Shown: positions 16,698-25,493 of the stretch, piece by piece
Layout of the letters: every line of letters starts with the position of its first letter
Numbering within the stretch: the stretch's first letter is position 1
Assembly: GCF_000759345.1 (NCBI RefSeq)
Contig: NZ_JPZL01000005.1
Span: 1-64,000 of the forward strand
Origin: Litchfieldella xinjiangensis
GTDB lineage: Bacteria > Pseudomonadota > Gammaproteobacteria > Pseudomonadales > Halomonadaceae
DNA length: 64,000 bases
Reading direction: 5' to 3'
Notes under the pieces: model-generated
Told to the model about the DNA's origin: nothing
Seen by the model: the letters and a program-made list of their open reading frames with translations, nothing else
Databases searched by the model: none
Made by a program: the position numbers and the translations under genes

Positions 16698-18893
16698 ATG
16701 AGCCATACACCCGATAACCGCGATGCGGTCAGCCCGGAGTCTACCGAGGCGGAGCCTGAGTCCCTCGCCGATGGGGCCGACGAGGAAGTCGTCGAAGCCA
16801 ATCGACGCATATACACCGGCTGGCAATGGATGCTATTCGCGGGACTTGCGATCGTCTATTCCGCGTTTCACCTGATAACGCTCAATGCCTTTCCCTTGGA
16901 AACCTGGTCGTTCCGCATCGTGCACATCGCCGGTGCCCTGGTCCTGGGATTTGCCTTTTACGCCGGGTCGCGTTTTCTCGATGAGGGCACACGCTCATCA
17001 TCGGGGCGCGGCCTGTCCTGGATCAGCTACGCCCTGCTGATCCCTGCCGCCTACGCATTGGTACAGACTTATCTGATGTACCAAACGATGAGCGGCGGCG
17101 CCATGCGCATCGACCCGTTGGTGGAAACCTGGCACTACGGGTATCCGCTGGTCTTCGCCACGGCGATGGCGATCGCCATATCGTGGGTACTGCACGAGGA
17201 TCGCAGCCGCATCAACCCGGCCGATATCGTTTTGATGGTCAGCTCCTTGGCCGTGGCCGGTTACCTGTTATTGGTTTTCAACAGCCCGCTGCGCGCTTCC
17301 ACCGGGACATCGTTCGCCCCCGTAGGCCTTACCTGGGCCGCAATCGCCGGTTCAATGCTGATCCTCGAGCTGACGCGCCGTGTGGCCGGTCTCGCCTTGG
17401 TCATCATCTCGGCCGTCTTCCTGAGCTACGTCTTCGTGGGTCCCTATCTGCCCGGTTTCCTGGGGTACCCGGGGCTTTCGATGAACCGTTTCTTCAGCCA
17501 GGTCTACACCGATACCGGTATCCTCGGGCCAACGACGGCGGTGTCGTCGACCTATATCATTCTCTTCATCATCTTTGCCGCATTCCTGCAGGCCTCGCGT
17601 GTCGGCGAGTACTTCATCAACTTCGCCTTCGCCGCTGCCGGCCGCGCCCGTGGCGGTCCCGCCAAGGTCGCCATCTTTGCCTCGGGCCTGATGGGTATGA
17701 TCAACGGCACCAGCGCAGGTAACGTCGTATCCACCGGCTCGCTGACCATCCCATTGATGAAGAAGGTCGGTTACCCCGGCCGCAGCGCTGGCGCCATCGA
17801 AGCGGCGGCATCCACCGGTGGCCAGATCATGCCACCGATCATGGGCGCGGGCGCCTTCATCATGGCCGAGATCACCGGTATCCCGTATACCGAGATTGCC
17901 ATTGCGGCCATCATTCCGTCGATTCTGTATTTTGCCTCGGTCTACTTCATGGTCGACTTCGAGGCCGCTCGCAAGGGCATGCAGGGCTTGCCCAAGGATC
18001 AGATCCCCAAGTTCCGTCGCTTGGTAAAGCAGGTCTACCTGTTCGCGCCGATCATCATTCTCATCGTGGCATTGTTCATGGGCTACTCGGTCATCCGCGC
18101 GGGTACCCTGGCTACCGTTTCCGCCGCGGTGGTGAGCTGGCTCTCGCCCAACAAGATGGGGCTGCAAGCCATTCTCAAGGCACTGCAGCTGGCCGGTACC
18201 ATGGCGATTCAGATCATCGCCGTGTGCGCCTGCGCCGGCCTCATCGTCGGTGTCATCGCGTTGACCGGGGTGGGTGCCCGCTTCTCCTCGCTGTTGCTCG
18301 GCCTGGCCGGTGTCAGCCAGCTGCTGGCCCTGTTCTTCGCCATGTGCATCTCGATCCTGCTGGGCATGGGGATGCCCACCACTGCCGCTTATGCGGTGGC
18401 CGCGTCGGTGGTCGCTCCTGGGTTGATCGATATCGGGATCCAGCCGTTGATCGCTCACTTCTTCGTGTTCTACTTTGCGGTCGTCTCGGCCATCACGCCG
18501 CCGGTGGCCCTGGCTTCCTACGCAGCCGCGGGCATATCGGGCGATAACGCCATGGGCACGTCGGTGGCGTCGTTCAAGATCGGCCTGGCTGCGTTCATCG
18601 TGCCGTTCATGTTCTTCTACAGCCCGGCCATGCTAATGGAAGGCAGCGCACTGCAGATCCTGCGTGTCGGCCTCACCGCCACCCTAGGTATCGTACTGTT
18701 GTCCGCCACCGTTCAGGCCTGGTTCTTCGGTCCGGTCAAGGCCTGGCAGCGCGTGGTCATGCTCGCGGGGGCGTTGTGCCTGATCTACGGCGGTATCTAT
18801 ACCGACCTGATCGGTCTGGCGGTCGGTGGCGGCCTGTTCATGATGCAGCGTCGTAGCAAGCAGAGCGGCACTACGGCAGCCAGCGGAACATGA
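16698..18893 (+). CDS. TRAP transporter fused permease (DctQM-type)
   Basis: A 731-residue inner-membrane permease in which the small (DctQ-like, four helices after a charged N-tail) and large (DctM-like, about twelve helices) TRAP subunits are fused, as is usual for TAXI systems. Key DctM blocks are visible, such as GLMGMINGTSAGNVVSTGSL, ASTGGQIMPPIMGAGAFIMA and LGMGMPTTAAYAVAASVVAP. It drives Na+-coupled uptake of the ligand captured by the binding protein encoded upstream. A strong terminator follows the stop codon. Confidence 0.92.
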   Translation: MSHTPDNRDAVSPESTEAEPESLADGADEEVVEANRRIYTGWQWMLFAGLAIVYSAFHLITLNAFPLETWSFRIVHIAGALVLGFAFYAGSRFLDEGTRSSSGRGLSWISYALLIPAAYALVQTYLMYQTMSGGAMRIDPLVETWHYGYPLVFATAMAIAISWVLHEDRSRINPADIVLMVSSLAVAGYLLLVFNSPLRASTGTSFAPVGLTWAAIAGSMLILELTRRVAGLALVIISAVFLSYVFVGPYLPGFLGYPGLSMNRFFSQVYTDTGILGPTTAVSSTYIILFIIFAAFLQASRVGEYFINFAFAAAGRARGGPAKVAIFASGLMGMINGTSAGNVVSTGSLTIPLMKKVGYPGRSAGAIEAAASTGGQIMPPIMGAGAFIMAEITGIPYTEIAIAAIIPSILYFASVYFMVDFEAARKGMQGLPKDQIPKFRRLVKQVYLFAPIIILIVALFMGYSVIRAGTLATVSAAVVSWLSPNKMGLQAILKALQLAGTMAIQIIAVCACAGLIVGVIALTGVGARFSSLLLGLAGVSQLLALFFAMCISILLGMGMPTTAAYAVAASVVAPGLIDIGIQPLIAHFFVFYFAVVSAITPPVALASYAAAGISGDNAMGTSVASFKIGLAAFIVPFMFFYSPAMLMEGSALQILRVGLTATLGIVLLSATVQAWFFGPVKAWQRVVMLAGALCLIYGGIYTDLIGLAVGGGLFMMQRRSKQSGTTAASGT

Positions 18894-18923
18894 TGGATAA
18901 GCGTCACTCAGCAAGGCACATAC

Positions 18924-18956
18924 GACACCGCCGGCCCTTGGCCGGCGGTGTCTTTT
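18924..18956. terminator. Terminator after TRAP operon, convergent with sodC
   Basis: 13-bp GC-rich stem (GACACCGCCGGCC / GGCCGGCGGTGTC, loop CTT) followed by TTTT on the plus strand. It lies between the convergent TRAP and sodC genes. Confidence 0.85.
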
Positions 18957-18981
18957 GGTTGGGAAGCGTGATGCGTAAGGG

Positions 18982-19527
18982 TCAGGCGTTCTTCTCTATG
19001 ATCCCGCAGGCGATACGGCTACCGCCGCCGCCCAGTGGCGCGGGGTCATCCGAGTAGTTGTCGCCGCCTTCATGAACCATCAGGCTCACGTCGCCGAGGT
19101 CATCGAGCGTAAGCCGCGGCGCCAACACCGGGGTAGTGGCCTCACCGTTGTCGCCGACGACCAGAACGGGTAGATCCCCGAGGTGCCCCTCGCCATAGGG
19201 CCCTTCATGATTGTCGGCACCGTCCGGGGCATAGTGGCCACCGGCTGCCAGGGCGGGGGTCATTTCACCCGACTCGTTCTCCTGGGGCTCACAACTCGGA
19301 TTCTGGTGAACATGAAAGCCGTGGGCCCCGGCCGGCAGTCCCATGAGATCCGGCGTGAAGAGCACGCCGTGCTCCCCCTCCTCGATACTCACAGTGCCGA
19401 TCGATTCTCCAACGCCCTCGGCACTGACCTTGTGCATTTCGGCTTCGAGCGTTTCATTGGCCTGAGCCGTTCCCACTAGCATCAGTGATGCAGCGGCGAT
19501 TCCCAGTGACATGGCATGGCGCTTCAT
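18982..19527 (-). CDS. sodC: Cu/Zn superoxide dismutase, periplasmic
   Basis: A 181-residue precursor with a signal peptide (to about residue 23, LMLVGTAQA). Metal and active-site motifs are intact: GFHVHQNPSC, GGHYAPDGADNHEGPYGEGHLGD (quoted to show the bridging His and Asp), VHEGGDNYSD, and the active-site Arg/Cys in GGSRIACGIIE. It detoxifies superoxide in the periplasm. It has its own ribosome site (GAGGAGAG) and lies 80 bases downstream of metF on the same strand. Confidence 0.94.
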   Translation of the reverse strand: MKRHAMSLGIAAASLMLVGTAQANETLEAEMHKVSAEGVGESIGTVSIEEGEHGVLFTPDLMGLPAGAHGFHVHQNPSCEPQENESGEMTPALAAGGHYAPDGADNHEGPYGEGHLGDLPVLVVGDNGEATTPVLAPRLTLDDLGDVSLMVHEGGDNYSDDPAPLGGGGSRIACGIIEKNA

Positions 19528-19607
19528 GGCATCTCTCCTCTACCAATTCCGTGGTGGGTGCAGAATCAGCCTAGACGCTCGGGGAACGTACAGCCAAGGG
19601 GGGATTA

Positions 19608-20447
19608 TTACGCCAGGTTATCGAGGATTCGCAGCGTGGCCTGGGCTTGGTTGAGCGTATAGAAATGCAGCCCCGGCGCGCCGCCATCAAGCAGGCGTTG
19701 GCACAGCCGCGACACGACGTCTTCACCGAATGCCTGGATCGACTCACTGTCATCCCCGTAGGCCTCGAGCTGCTTGCGGATCCAGCGTGGAATATCGGCA
19801 CCGCAGGCATCGGAGAAACGCGCCAGCTTGGTGTAGTTGGTGATCGGCATGATGCCCGGGATGATAGGCACCTCGACACCCAACCGAGTGGCTCGCTCCA
19901 CGAAGTGGAAGTAGGCATCGGCATTGAAGAAGTATTGGGTAATGGCCAGGTTGGCCCCCGCCTGGGCCTTGCGAGCGAAATTTCCAAGGTCCCGCTCGAA
20001 ACTCGGTGCCTGGGGGTGCGACTCGGGATAGCCTGCCACGGCGATATTGAAATGATCGCCGGTCTCCTGGCGAATGAATTCGACCAGCTCGTTGGCGTAG
20101 CGCAATTCACCGATCCCGCCCATCCCCGAAGGCAGGTCACCGCGCAGGGCTACCAAGCTGCGAATCCCTTCTTCACGGTACTGCTGGAGCAGTTCGCGAA
20201 GAGCCCCCTTGTCACTGCCGATGCACGATAAATGCGGCGCCGTCTCGATGCCGCACTCTCGAACCGTCCTCACGGTTTGGGCCGTACGCGCCTGGGTCGA
20301 GCCACCCGCACCATAGGTCACCGAGAAGAAACGCGGCTTGCGCTCGGCCAAGGCATCGCGAACGCCCAGCAGTTTCTCGCGCCCCGCTTCGGTATTGGGG
20401 GGGAAGAACTCGAAGCTGATGCCCAGCGGATGCTCATGTGAACTCAT
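19608..20447 (-). CDS. metF: Methylenetetrahydrofolate reductase
   Basis: A 279-residue FAD-dependent enzyme that reduces 5,10-methylene- to 5-methyltetrahydrofolate for methionine synthesis. The N-terminal SFEFFPPNTEAGREKL, the VTYGAGGSTQART block with the catalytic-loop residues, the ALRGDLP motif and ITQYFFNADAYF are all present. It feeds the same methyl cycle as metK and ahcY, which lie 15 kb away. No MetJ-type or riboswitch control was recognised upstream. Confidence 0.95.
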   Translation of the reverse strand: MSSHEHPLGISFEFFPPNTEAGREKLLGVRDALAERKPRFFSVTYGAGGSTQARTAQTVRTVRECGIETAPHLSCIGSDKGALRELLQQYREEGIRSLVALRGDLPSGMGGIGELRYANELVEFIRQETGDHFNIAVAGYPESHPQAPSFERDLGNFARKAQAGANLAITQYFFNADAYFHFVERATRLGVEVPIIPGIMPITNYTKLARFSDACGADIPRWIRKQLEAYGDDSESIQAFGEDVVSRLCQRLLDGGAPGLHFYTLNQAQATLRILDNLA

Positions 20448-20732
20448 CGGTGACTTTCCTCTTGCGCTGACTGGTTTTCAGGGTATGCCGTGCTTCACAC
20501 CAGGTTGGCGCGCCGGCAACATCGCTGGTTGGCTATTTTGCCCGCCCCACCCCAAGGCGACCAATGAAAGTTTCGCGAGCCAGCATCGATTTGGCTCATG
20601 TTGAGCGGTGACAACATGCAATACATTGTGGCCGGGCTATGTGTGGATAGCCGCACGCGATGCTGAATGTCCGCCGCTGACAACCTCGCCGCGCCAAGGC
20701 ATGATGCTCACTCAATGAATGAGCGAGCTCGC

Positions 20733-21674
20733 ATGACTTCACCCGACCTTGGCGCCCCTTTGATCGCCCCGCTGTGGACCCTGATGGCCTTCATCGGCCT
20801 GGGCTGGCTCAGTGCCCGGCGTCTGTCCATCGACCCCAGACCGATCGCCACGCTGCTAATCTATCTGATCGCACCGCTGACTTTTTTCCGAGGCTTGATC
20901 CTGGGTGGGCCTTCGCCGGGTTATCTATTGCTCACCCTGGGCACCTTCGTAACTGCCAGCCTGGTGTGCCTAGTGATCCAGCGCCTGGTGCGGGCGTTCT
21001 TTCCTCCTCAGGAGGCCGCCCTGCTGGCCTTCTCGAGCGGTACCGGCAATACCGGCTACTTCGGGCTGCCCATTGCCATGGTGCTGCTTCCTCCCGAAGG
21101 CGTCACGCTCTATCTATTCTGTGTCCTGGGCGTGACGCTCTATGAGTTCACGGTGGGCTTCTATATCAGTGCCCGCGGCCAGTTCTCGGTTCGCCAGAGC
21201 TTGATCAAGATTTTGCATCTGCCGCTCATCTACGCCTTCCTTGCCGCCCTGGTGGTCTCGGCGCTGGGTGTCGCCATTCCGGCACCGATCATGGAGGGCT
21301 TGGACGTGTTCCCTTCCACCTACACGCTGCTGGGCATGATGATCATCGGCATGACGCTGGGGCGGGTCACGTTCCGTGAGGTCGATCCCCGCTTCATCGT
21401 GGCCTGCTTTGCCGTGCGCTATGGCCTGTGGCCCCTGCTGGCCGGCCTCGCCGTGCTCCTGTTCCAGGCCACGCTGGGCGTGTCGGCCGAGTTGGCGCTG
21501 GCGCTCCTGCTGATCGGAGTCGTCCCCATGGCCGCCAATGTCGTCGTGGTCGCCATGGAACTATCGATCCGCCCCGAGAAAGGCGCCATCGCCGTCCTGC
21601 TGACGACCCTCGCCGCCCCGCTGCTGATCCCGCTTTATTTAAGCGTCCTCCTGCGTGTGACCGGCATCGGCTGA
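20733..21674 (+). CDS. AEC-family (auxin efflux carrier-like) permease
   Basis: A protein of about 313 residues with ten predicted helices in two repeats of five, typical of AEC transporters that move organic anions such as malate or other carboxylates. The crossover motif FSSGTGNTGYFGLPI and the later IGVVPMAANVVVVA are family features. The start at 20733 gives the usual N-terminus (LWTLMAFIGLGWLSAR); in-frame ATGs at 20667 and 20715 are possible but poorly supported by ribosome sites. Substrate unknown. Confidence 0.82.
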   Translation: MTSPDLGAPLIAPLWTLMAFIGLGWLSARRLSIDPRPIATLLIYLIAPLTFFRGLILGGPSPGYLLLTLGTFVTASLVCLVIQRLVRAFFPPQEAALLAFSSGTGNTGYFGLPIAMVLLPPEGVTLYLFCVLGVTLYEFTVGFYISARGQFSVRQSLIKILHLPLIYAFLAALVVSALGVAIPAPIMEGLDVFPSTYTLLGMMIIGMTLGRVTFREVDPRFIVACFAVRYGLWPLLAGLAVLLFQATLGVSAELALALLLIGVVPMAANVVVVAMELSIRPEKGAIAVLLTTLAAPLLIPLYLSVLLRVTGIG

Positions 21675-21760
21675 GTCGGCGCCCCCTGTGTGTGTGGGCC
21701 ACTTTTCAGTTCGCCGGCTTCCGGCTAGCTTGAAGAGACACCAGGCATGGGAGAAGCGAC

Positions 21761-22117
21761 ATGACACGGCGACTATTCTTGGGCCTTGTCGGTCTATTCA
21801 GCGTACTTCTGCTGATTGCGCCGGCCAGCGCCCATCACGGCTGGACCGGTGGTGAAACGATCGAACTCAGCGGCACCATCGTCGGCGTTCGGCTCGGCAA
21901 TCCGCATGGTGAGGTCACACTCGATGTCGATGGCGAACAGTGGACCGTCGAAGTCGGCCAGCCATGGCGTAACGATCGCGCGGGTATCGAGGAAGACGCT
22001 CTCGCCGAGGGGGTCGAATTACGCGTGTCGGGCGAACATGCTGACGAGCGGCTGCTCAAGGCGGAGCAATTGTGGATCGGCGACGAGCACCACGTGCTTT
22101 ATCCGGACCGCATCTGA
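21761..22117 (+). CDS. DUF6152-like secreted small protein
   Basis: A 118-residue precursor with a signal peptide ending near ASA (residue 24) and a mature N-terminus HHGWTGGETIELSGTIVGVR, the pattern of DUF6152 periplasmic proteins. The N-terminal His-His suggests metal binding but this is unproven. A GAGAAGC ribosome site precedes the ATG. It is followed five bases later by a membrane-protein gene, and the pair is probably functional together. Confidence 0.75.
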   Translation: MTRRLFLGLVGLFSVLLLIAPASAHHGWTGGETIELSGTIVGVRLGNPHGEVTLDVDGEQWTVEVGQPWRNDRAGIEEDALAEGVELRVSGEHADERLLKAEQLWIGDEHHVLYPDRI

Positions 22118-22122
22118 CGCTA

Positions 22123-22587
22123 GTGGAAGCGCTTCTGCTCGGACTGGGTGAAACGGCACTGGCAGAGTGGGTTCGGCTGTCGCGCTGGGGCTACGCAGCG
22201 ATCAATACCCTGCACGTACTCGGCATCGCCCTGCTGGTAGGCGCTATCCTGCCGATGGATCTGCGTCTGCTGGGATGTCGCCGCTCGCCGGCCCGAGCTG
22301 ATGTCGTGCGGCTGCTGCGTCCATGGGCGATGACGGGACTGGCGCTCGCGGTCATCACCGGGGCCTTGCTGTTTCTTGCCGACCCCGCCGGTTACCTTGC
22401 CACCCCCTTGTTCTTTTTCAAGCTCGGCCTGATTGCGCTGGGCATCGTCAGTGCCTTGGTGGTGACTCTAACCGCGGTGATCGAAGGCCTGTCGAGAGGG
22501 CAGCGTCTCGCAGCAGCCGGCCTGTCGCTTCTCGTGTGGCCATCGGTACTGGTGGCAGGCCGCATGCTGGCCTACGTTGGCGGTTGA
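22123..22587 (+). CDS. Four-helix integral membrane protein (DUF6644-like)
   Basis: A 154-residue inner-membrane protein with four predicted helices and a conserved-looking INTLHVLGIALLVGAILPMD segment that resembles cytochrome-b-like heme-binding helices of this family. A GTG start is chosen at 22123, just after the DUF6152-like gene, because the longer frame overlaps that gene by 46 bases. No function is known. Confidence 0.65.
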   Translation: MEALLLGLGETALAEWVRLSRWGYAAINTLHVLGIALLVGAILPMDLRLLGCRRSPARADVVRLLRPWAMTGLALAVITGALLFLADPAGYLATPLFFFKLGLIALGIVSALVVTLTAVIEGLSRGQRLAAAGLSLLVWPSVLVAGRMLAYVGG

Positions 22588-22611
22588 ACGCTAGCGCCAC
22601 ATCGTCACGAC

Positions 22612-24009
22612 TCAGGTGACCAGTTGCAGAGACATATCGAGTAGCCCCTCCACGCCCAGGCTCGCCGCCAGCAGCAGCCCGGCCGCGGCGAGCATCGCAA
22701 GCCACGAGGCACGTCCCAGCACGTGCACCTCGTCGGCCGGGCTTGAAAACACCATGATCGCGGCGACCCGCAGATAGTAATAAAGCGAGACCAGCGTATT
22801 GATAGCGGCCACTACCGCCAGCCAGGCGAAGCCGCCTTCCAACGTCGCCTCGAACAACAGGAACTTGCCGAAGAAACCCACCAGCGGCGGGATGCCCACC
22901 AGAGACAGCATCGAGACGATGAGCACGGTCGCTGCCACAGGCTGCACCCGCGCCAGCCCCCGATAGTCGTCGAGTGTGGTGCGCCCCCGCCAATGGGTGA
23001 TCACCGCAAATGCCGCCAGGTTGGCCAGCGCATAGGCGGCAAGAAACGCGAGTAAAGCCATCATGGCGTCGGGGGTGCGCCCCAGCACGGCGATCGCCAT
23101 CAGGGCATAGCCGGATTGCGATACCGAGGACCAGCCCAGCAGTCGCCGTACGTCGGTCTGGCGCAGCGCCGCCAGGTTGCCCAGGGTCATGGTCACGACC
23201 GATATCAGCGAAACCACGGCCGGCCACAGCTGGCTGGCGGGCAACAGATCGACGAAACGTGCCAGCGCCACAGCCGCACCGAGCTTGGGCACCACCGTAA
23301 GCAGACCAGCCACCGGGGCCGGAGCCCCTTGAGCGACATCCGGCATCCAGGCGTGCGCGGGAAAGGCGCCAAGCTTGAAGGCGAGCCCCAGGATCACGCA
23401 GCCGGTGGCTACACTCAGGGCCAGGTGATCGGCCTCATCCAGCGCGGCCCGCGTGGCGGGATAACCAGTATCGCCCACCAGGCCGAACAGCAGTACCACA
23501 CCGAGCGTGAGGAAGGCATTGGTCAGCGCGCCTATCAGAAAGTATTTCATCGCGGCTTCCTGAGACGGCGCGAAGCCCCGATGGTAGGCAACCAGGGGAT
23601 AACTCGCCGCAGACGAGAGCAGCACCCCCACCACCAGTTCCATGCTATCGCTGGCGGCAGCCATCATCATGGCGCCTAGCAGGCTGAACAGGCATAAGCC
23701 GTAATATTCACCATGACGGCGGTCGCTGCGCATCCAGTCCGGCGACATGCTAACGGCCACCGCGCCGCTGATCAGGATCAGCAGCTTGGCCAGGGAGGCG
23801 GGCGCATCCAGGGCCCAGACTCCGGCGAAGGTGGTGCTGGGGGTCGTCGGCCACTGCAGGGCGATGAACCCCGCCGACAACCCCAGGGTGACAAGGGCCA
23901 GCCCCGCCGCCCAGCCCTGCTTGGCATGGGGTGTGAAGGCCGAGAACAGCACGATTGTCACGGCCCCGAGCAGCAATATGATCTCCGGTGCCAGATCGCC
24001 GAGGGGCAT
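22612..24009 (-). CDS. nuoN: Complex I-like antiporter subunit NuoN
   Basis: A 465-residue, roughly 14-helix antiporter-like subunit. The helix-7 lysine is present in VILGLAFKLGAFPAHAWMPD and the helix-8 lysine in LLTVVPKLGAAVALARF, so a proton or cation path seems kept. The helix-5 glutamate found in most NuoN proteins appears to be replaced (MELVVGVLLSSAASYPLVAY), although alignment is needed to be sure. Start codon overlaps the nuoM stop (TAATG). Last gene of an operon that lacks the electron-input subunits. Confidence 0.92.
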   Translation of the reverse strand: MPLGDLAPEIILLLGAVTIVLFSAFTPHAKQGWAAGLALVTLGLSAGFIALQWPTTPSTTFAGVWALDAPASLAKLLILISGAVAVSMSPDWMRSDRRHGEYYGLCLFSLLGAMMMAAASDSMELVVGVLLSSAASYPLVAYHRGFAPSQEAAMKYFLIGALTNAFLTLGVVLLFGLVGDTGYPATRAALDEADHLALSVATGCVILGLAFKLGAFPAHAWMPDVAQGAPAPVAGLLTVVPKLGAAVALARFVDLLPASQLWPAVVSLISVVTMTLGNLAALRQTDVRRLLGWSSVSQSGYALMAIAVLGRTPDAMMALLAFLAAYALANLAAFAVITHWRGRTTLDDYRGLARVQPVAATVLIVSMLSLVGIPPLVGFFGKFLLFEATLEGGFAWLAVVAAINTLVSLYYYLRVAAIMVFSSPADEVHVLGRASWLAMLAAAGLLLAASLGVEGLLDMSLQLVT

Positions 24010-25493
24010 TAGCGGCCTCCCACCAGCACCGTTGCGGAGGATTCGATTACAGTGAGCAGAAAGTGCGGGGCAACGCCGATGACCACAAAGGCCAACGCCA
24101 GCACGGCGAGGATGCTTCCCTCAACGCGCGTCAGGTCCTGAAAGCCCGAGAGATGCGACGGCAGGGAGCCGAAGAACAGACGACGCAGCAGATCCAGGAA
24201 CAGCGCTGCCGTAATCAGGATACCGAGGATCCCGAGAACCGCCAGCCAAGGATAGACCGCAAAGGTGCCGGTGAAGACCTGGAACTCGGCCACGAAGCCC
24301 GCCAGTCCCGGCATACCCAGGCTGGCAAACGCGGCCAGCAGCGTAAAACCGGTCAGCAGCGGCGCCCGACGTGCCAGGCCCCCGAAATGGTGCATGTCGT
24401 ACTCGCCGCTGCGCTGCCAGAACACGCCCGTGATCAGAAACAGCGCCCCGGTGATCAGGCCATGGGCCACCATTTCCACGGTGGCCCCCGTCAGTGCCAA
24501 CTGCCGCGCCTCCGGGGTGCCGATCAGGCTCGCCGCCACCGCCACGCCGAGCACGGTATAGCCCATATGGTTGATCGAAGTGTAAGCAATTCGCCGCTTG
24601 AGGTTGCGCTGCCCTAGCGCCACCAGCGCCCCGTAAAGAATCGCCACCAAGGCAATGATGGCCACAGGAAGTGCATAGCGTGAAAAAGTCTCGCCCATCA
24701 TCGCCAAGGGCAGGCGAATCATGCCGTAGGTGCCCATTTTCAACAGCACCCCGGCAAGGATCGCGGAGGCCGGGCCCGGGGCATCGACATGGGCCTGGGG
24801 CAGCCAGGTATGCAGCGGCACCAGCGGCGTCTTGATCGCCAGGCCCAGCATGATTCCCAGGAACACCAGTCCGGCATAGGCGCCGCCACCCGCCAAGGGT
24901 TGCTGCTCGATGATTGTCCGCATATCAAACGTGGGGGCATCGAGCGAAAGGTAGAGCCCGATGATGCCCAGCAGCAACGCCAGGGAACCGGCGAAGGTGT
25001 AGACGAAGAACTTGAAGGCCGCGAGTTGCGGATTGCCATGCCCCCAGCGCCCAATCAGGAAATACATGCCGACCAGGGTCAGGTCGAAGAAGACATAGAA
25101 AAGCAGCAGGTCGAGCACCAGAAACACGCCTAGTGAGACGCCCTGCAGAAACAGCAACCAGGCATAGTACTGACGTGCCTCGCCCTGGGTATCGAAGGGA
25201 AACAGGATGGCTGCAAGGAAAAGCAGTGCGCTCATGGTCGCCACGGCCAGGGCGATCCCGTCTACCCCGACGCGATAGGCCACGCCCAGCGACGGCACCC
25301 ACTCGACCTCGGCGACATGTTGGAAGAGCGGCCCGCCGAGGTCGAAGGTCAGCCAGGCCACGATCAGCGCGAGCAGCGATACTGCGGCGGCGCCTGCCGC
25401 GATCAGACGACTCTGACGGGCATTCCAGCGTGCGCCGCCGGCCAGTACGAGGGCCCCAAGCAACGGGACGAACAAGGCGAGGCTAAGAATCAC
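24009..25493 (-). CDS. nuoM: Complex I-like antiporter subunit NuoM
   Basis: A 494-residue antiporter-like subunit. It has the helix-7/8 signature GIMLGLAIKTPLVPLHTWLP with the channel lysine, ILAGVLLKMGTYGMIR with a second lysine, and SINHMGYTVLGVA. The helix-5 acidic residue is Asp rather than Glu (FYVFFDLTLVGMYF). A GTG start at 25493 overlaps the nuoL stop (GTGA) and gives a normal length; the open frame upstream lies inside nuoL and is not coding. Confidence 0.92.
   Translation of the reverse strand: MILSLALFVPLLGALVLAGGARWNARQSRLIAAGAAAVSLLALIVAWLTFDLGGPLFQHVAEVEWVPSLGVAYRVGVDGIALAVATMSALLFLAAILFPFDTQGEARQYYAWLLFLQGVSLGVFLVLDLLLFYVFFDLTLVGMYFLIGRWGHGNPQLAAFKFFVYTFAGSLALLLGIIGLYLSLDAPTFDMRTIIEQQPLAGGGAYAGLVFLGIMLGLAIKTPLVPLHTWLPQAHVDAPGPASAILAGVLLKMGTYGMIRLPLAMMGETFSRYALPVAIIALVAILYGALVALGQRNLKRRIAYTSINHMGYTVLGVAVAASLIGTPEARQLALTGATVEMVAHGLITGALFLITGVFWQRSGEYDMHHFGGLARRAPLLTGFTLLAAFASLGMPGLAGFVAEFQVFTGTFAVYPWLAVLGILGILITAALFLDLLRRLFFGSLPSHLSGFQDLTRVEGSILAVLALAFVVIGVAPHFLLTVIESSATVLVGGR

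Noticed and set aside
17352-18458. 368-codon minus-strand open frame
   Set aside because: Antisense shadow of the TRAP permease with His/Asp/Gln-rich sequence and no family features.
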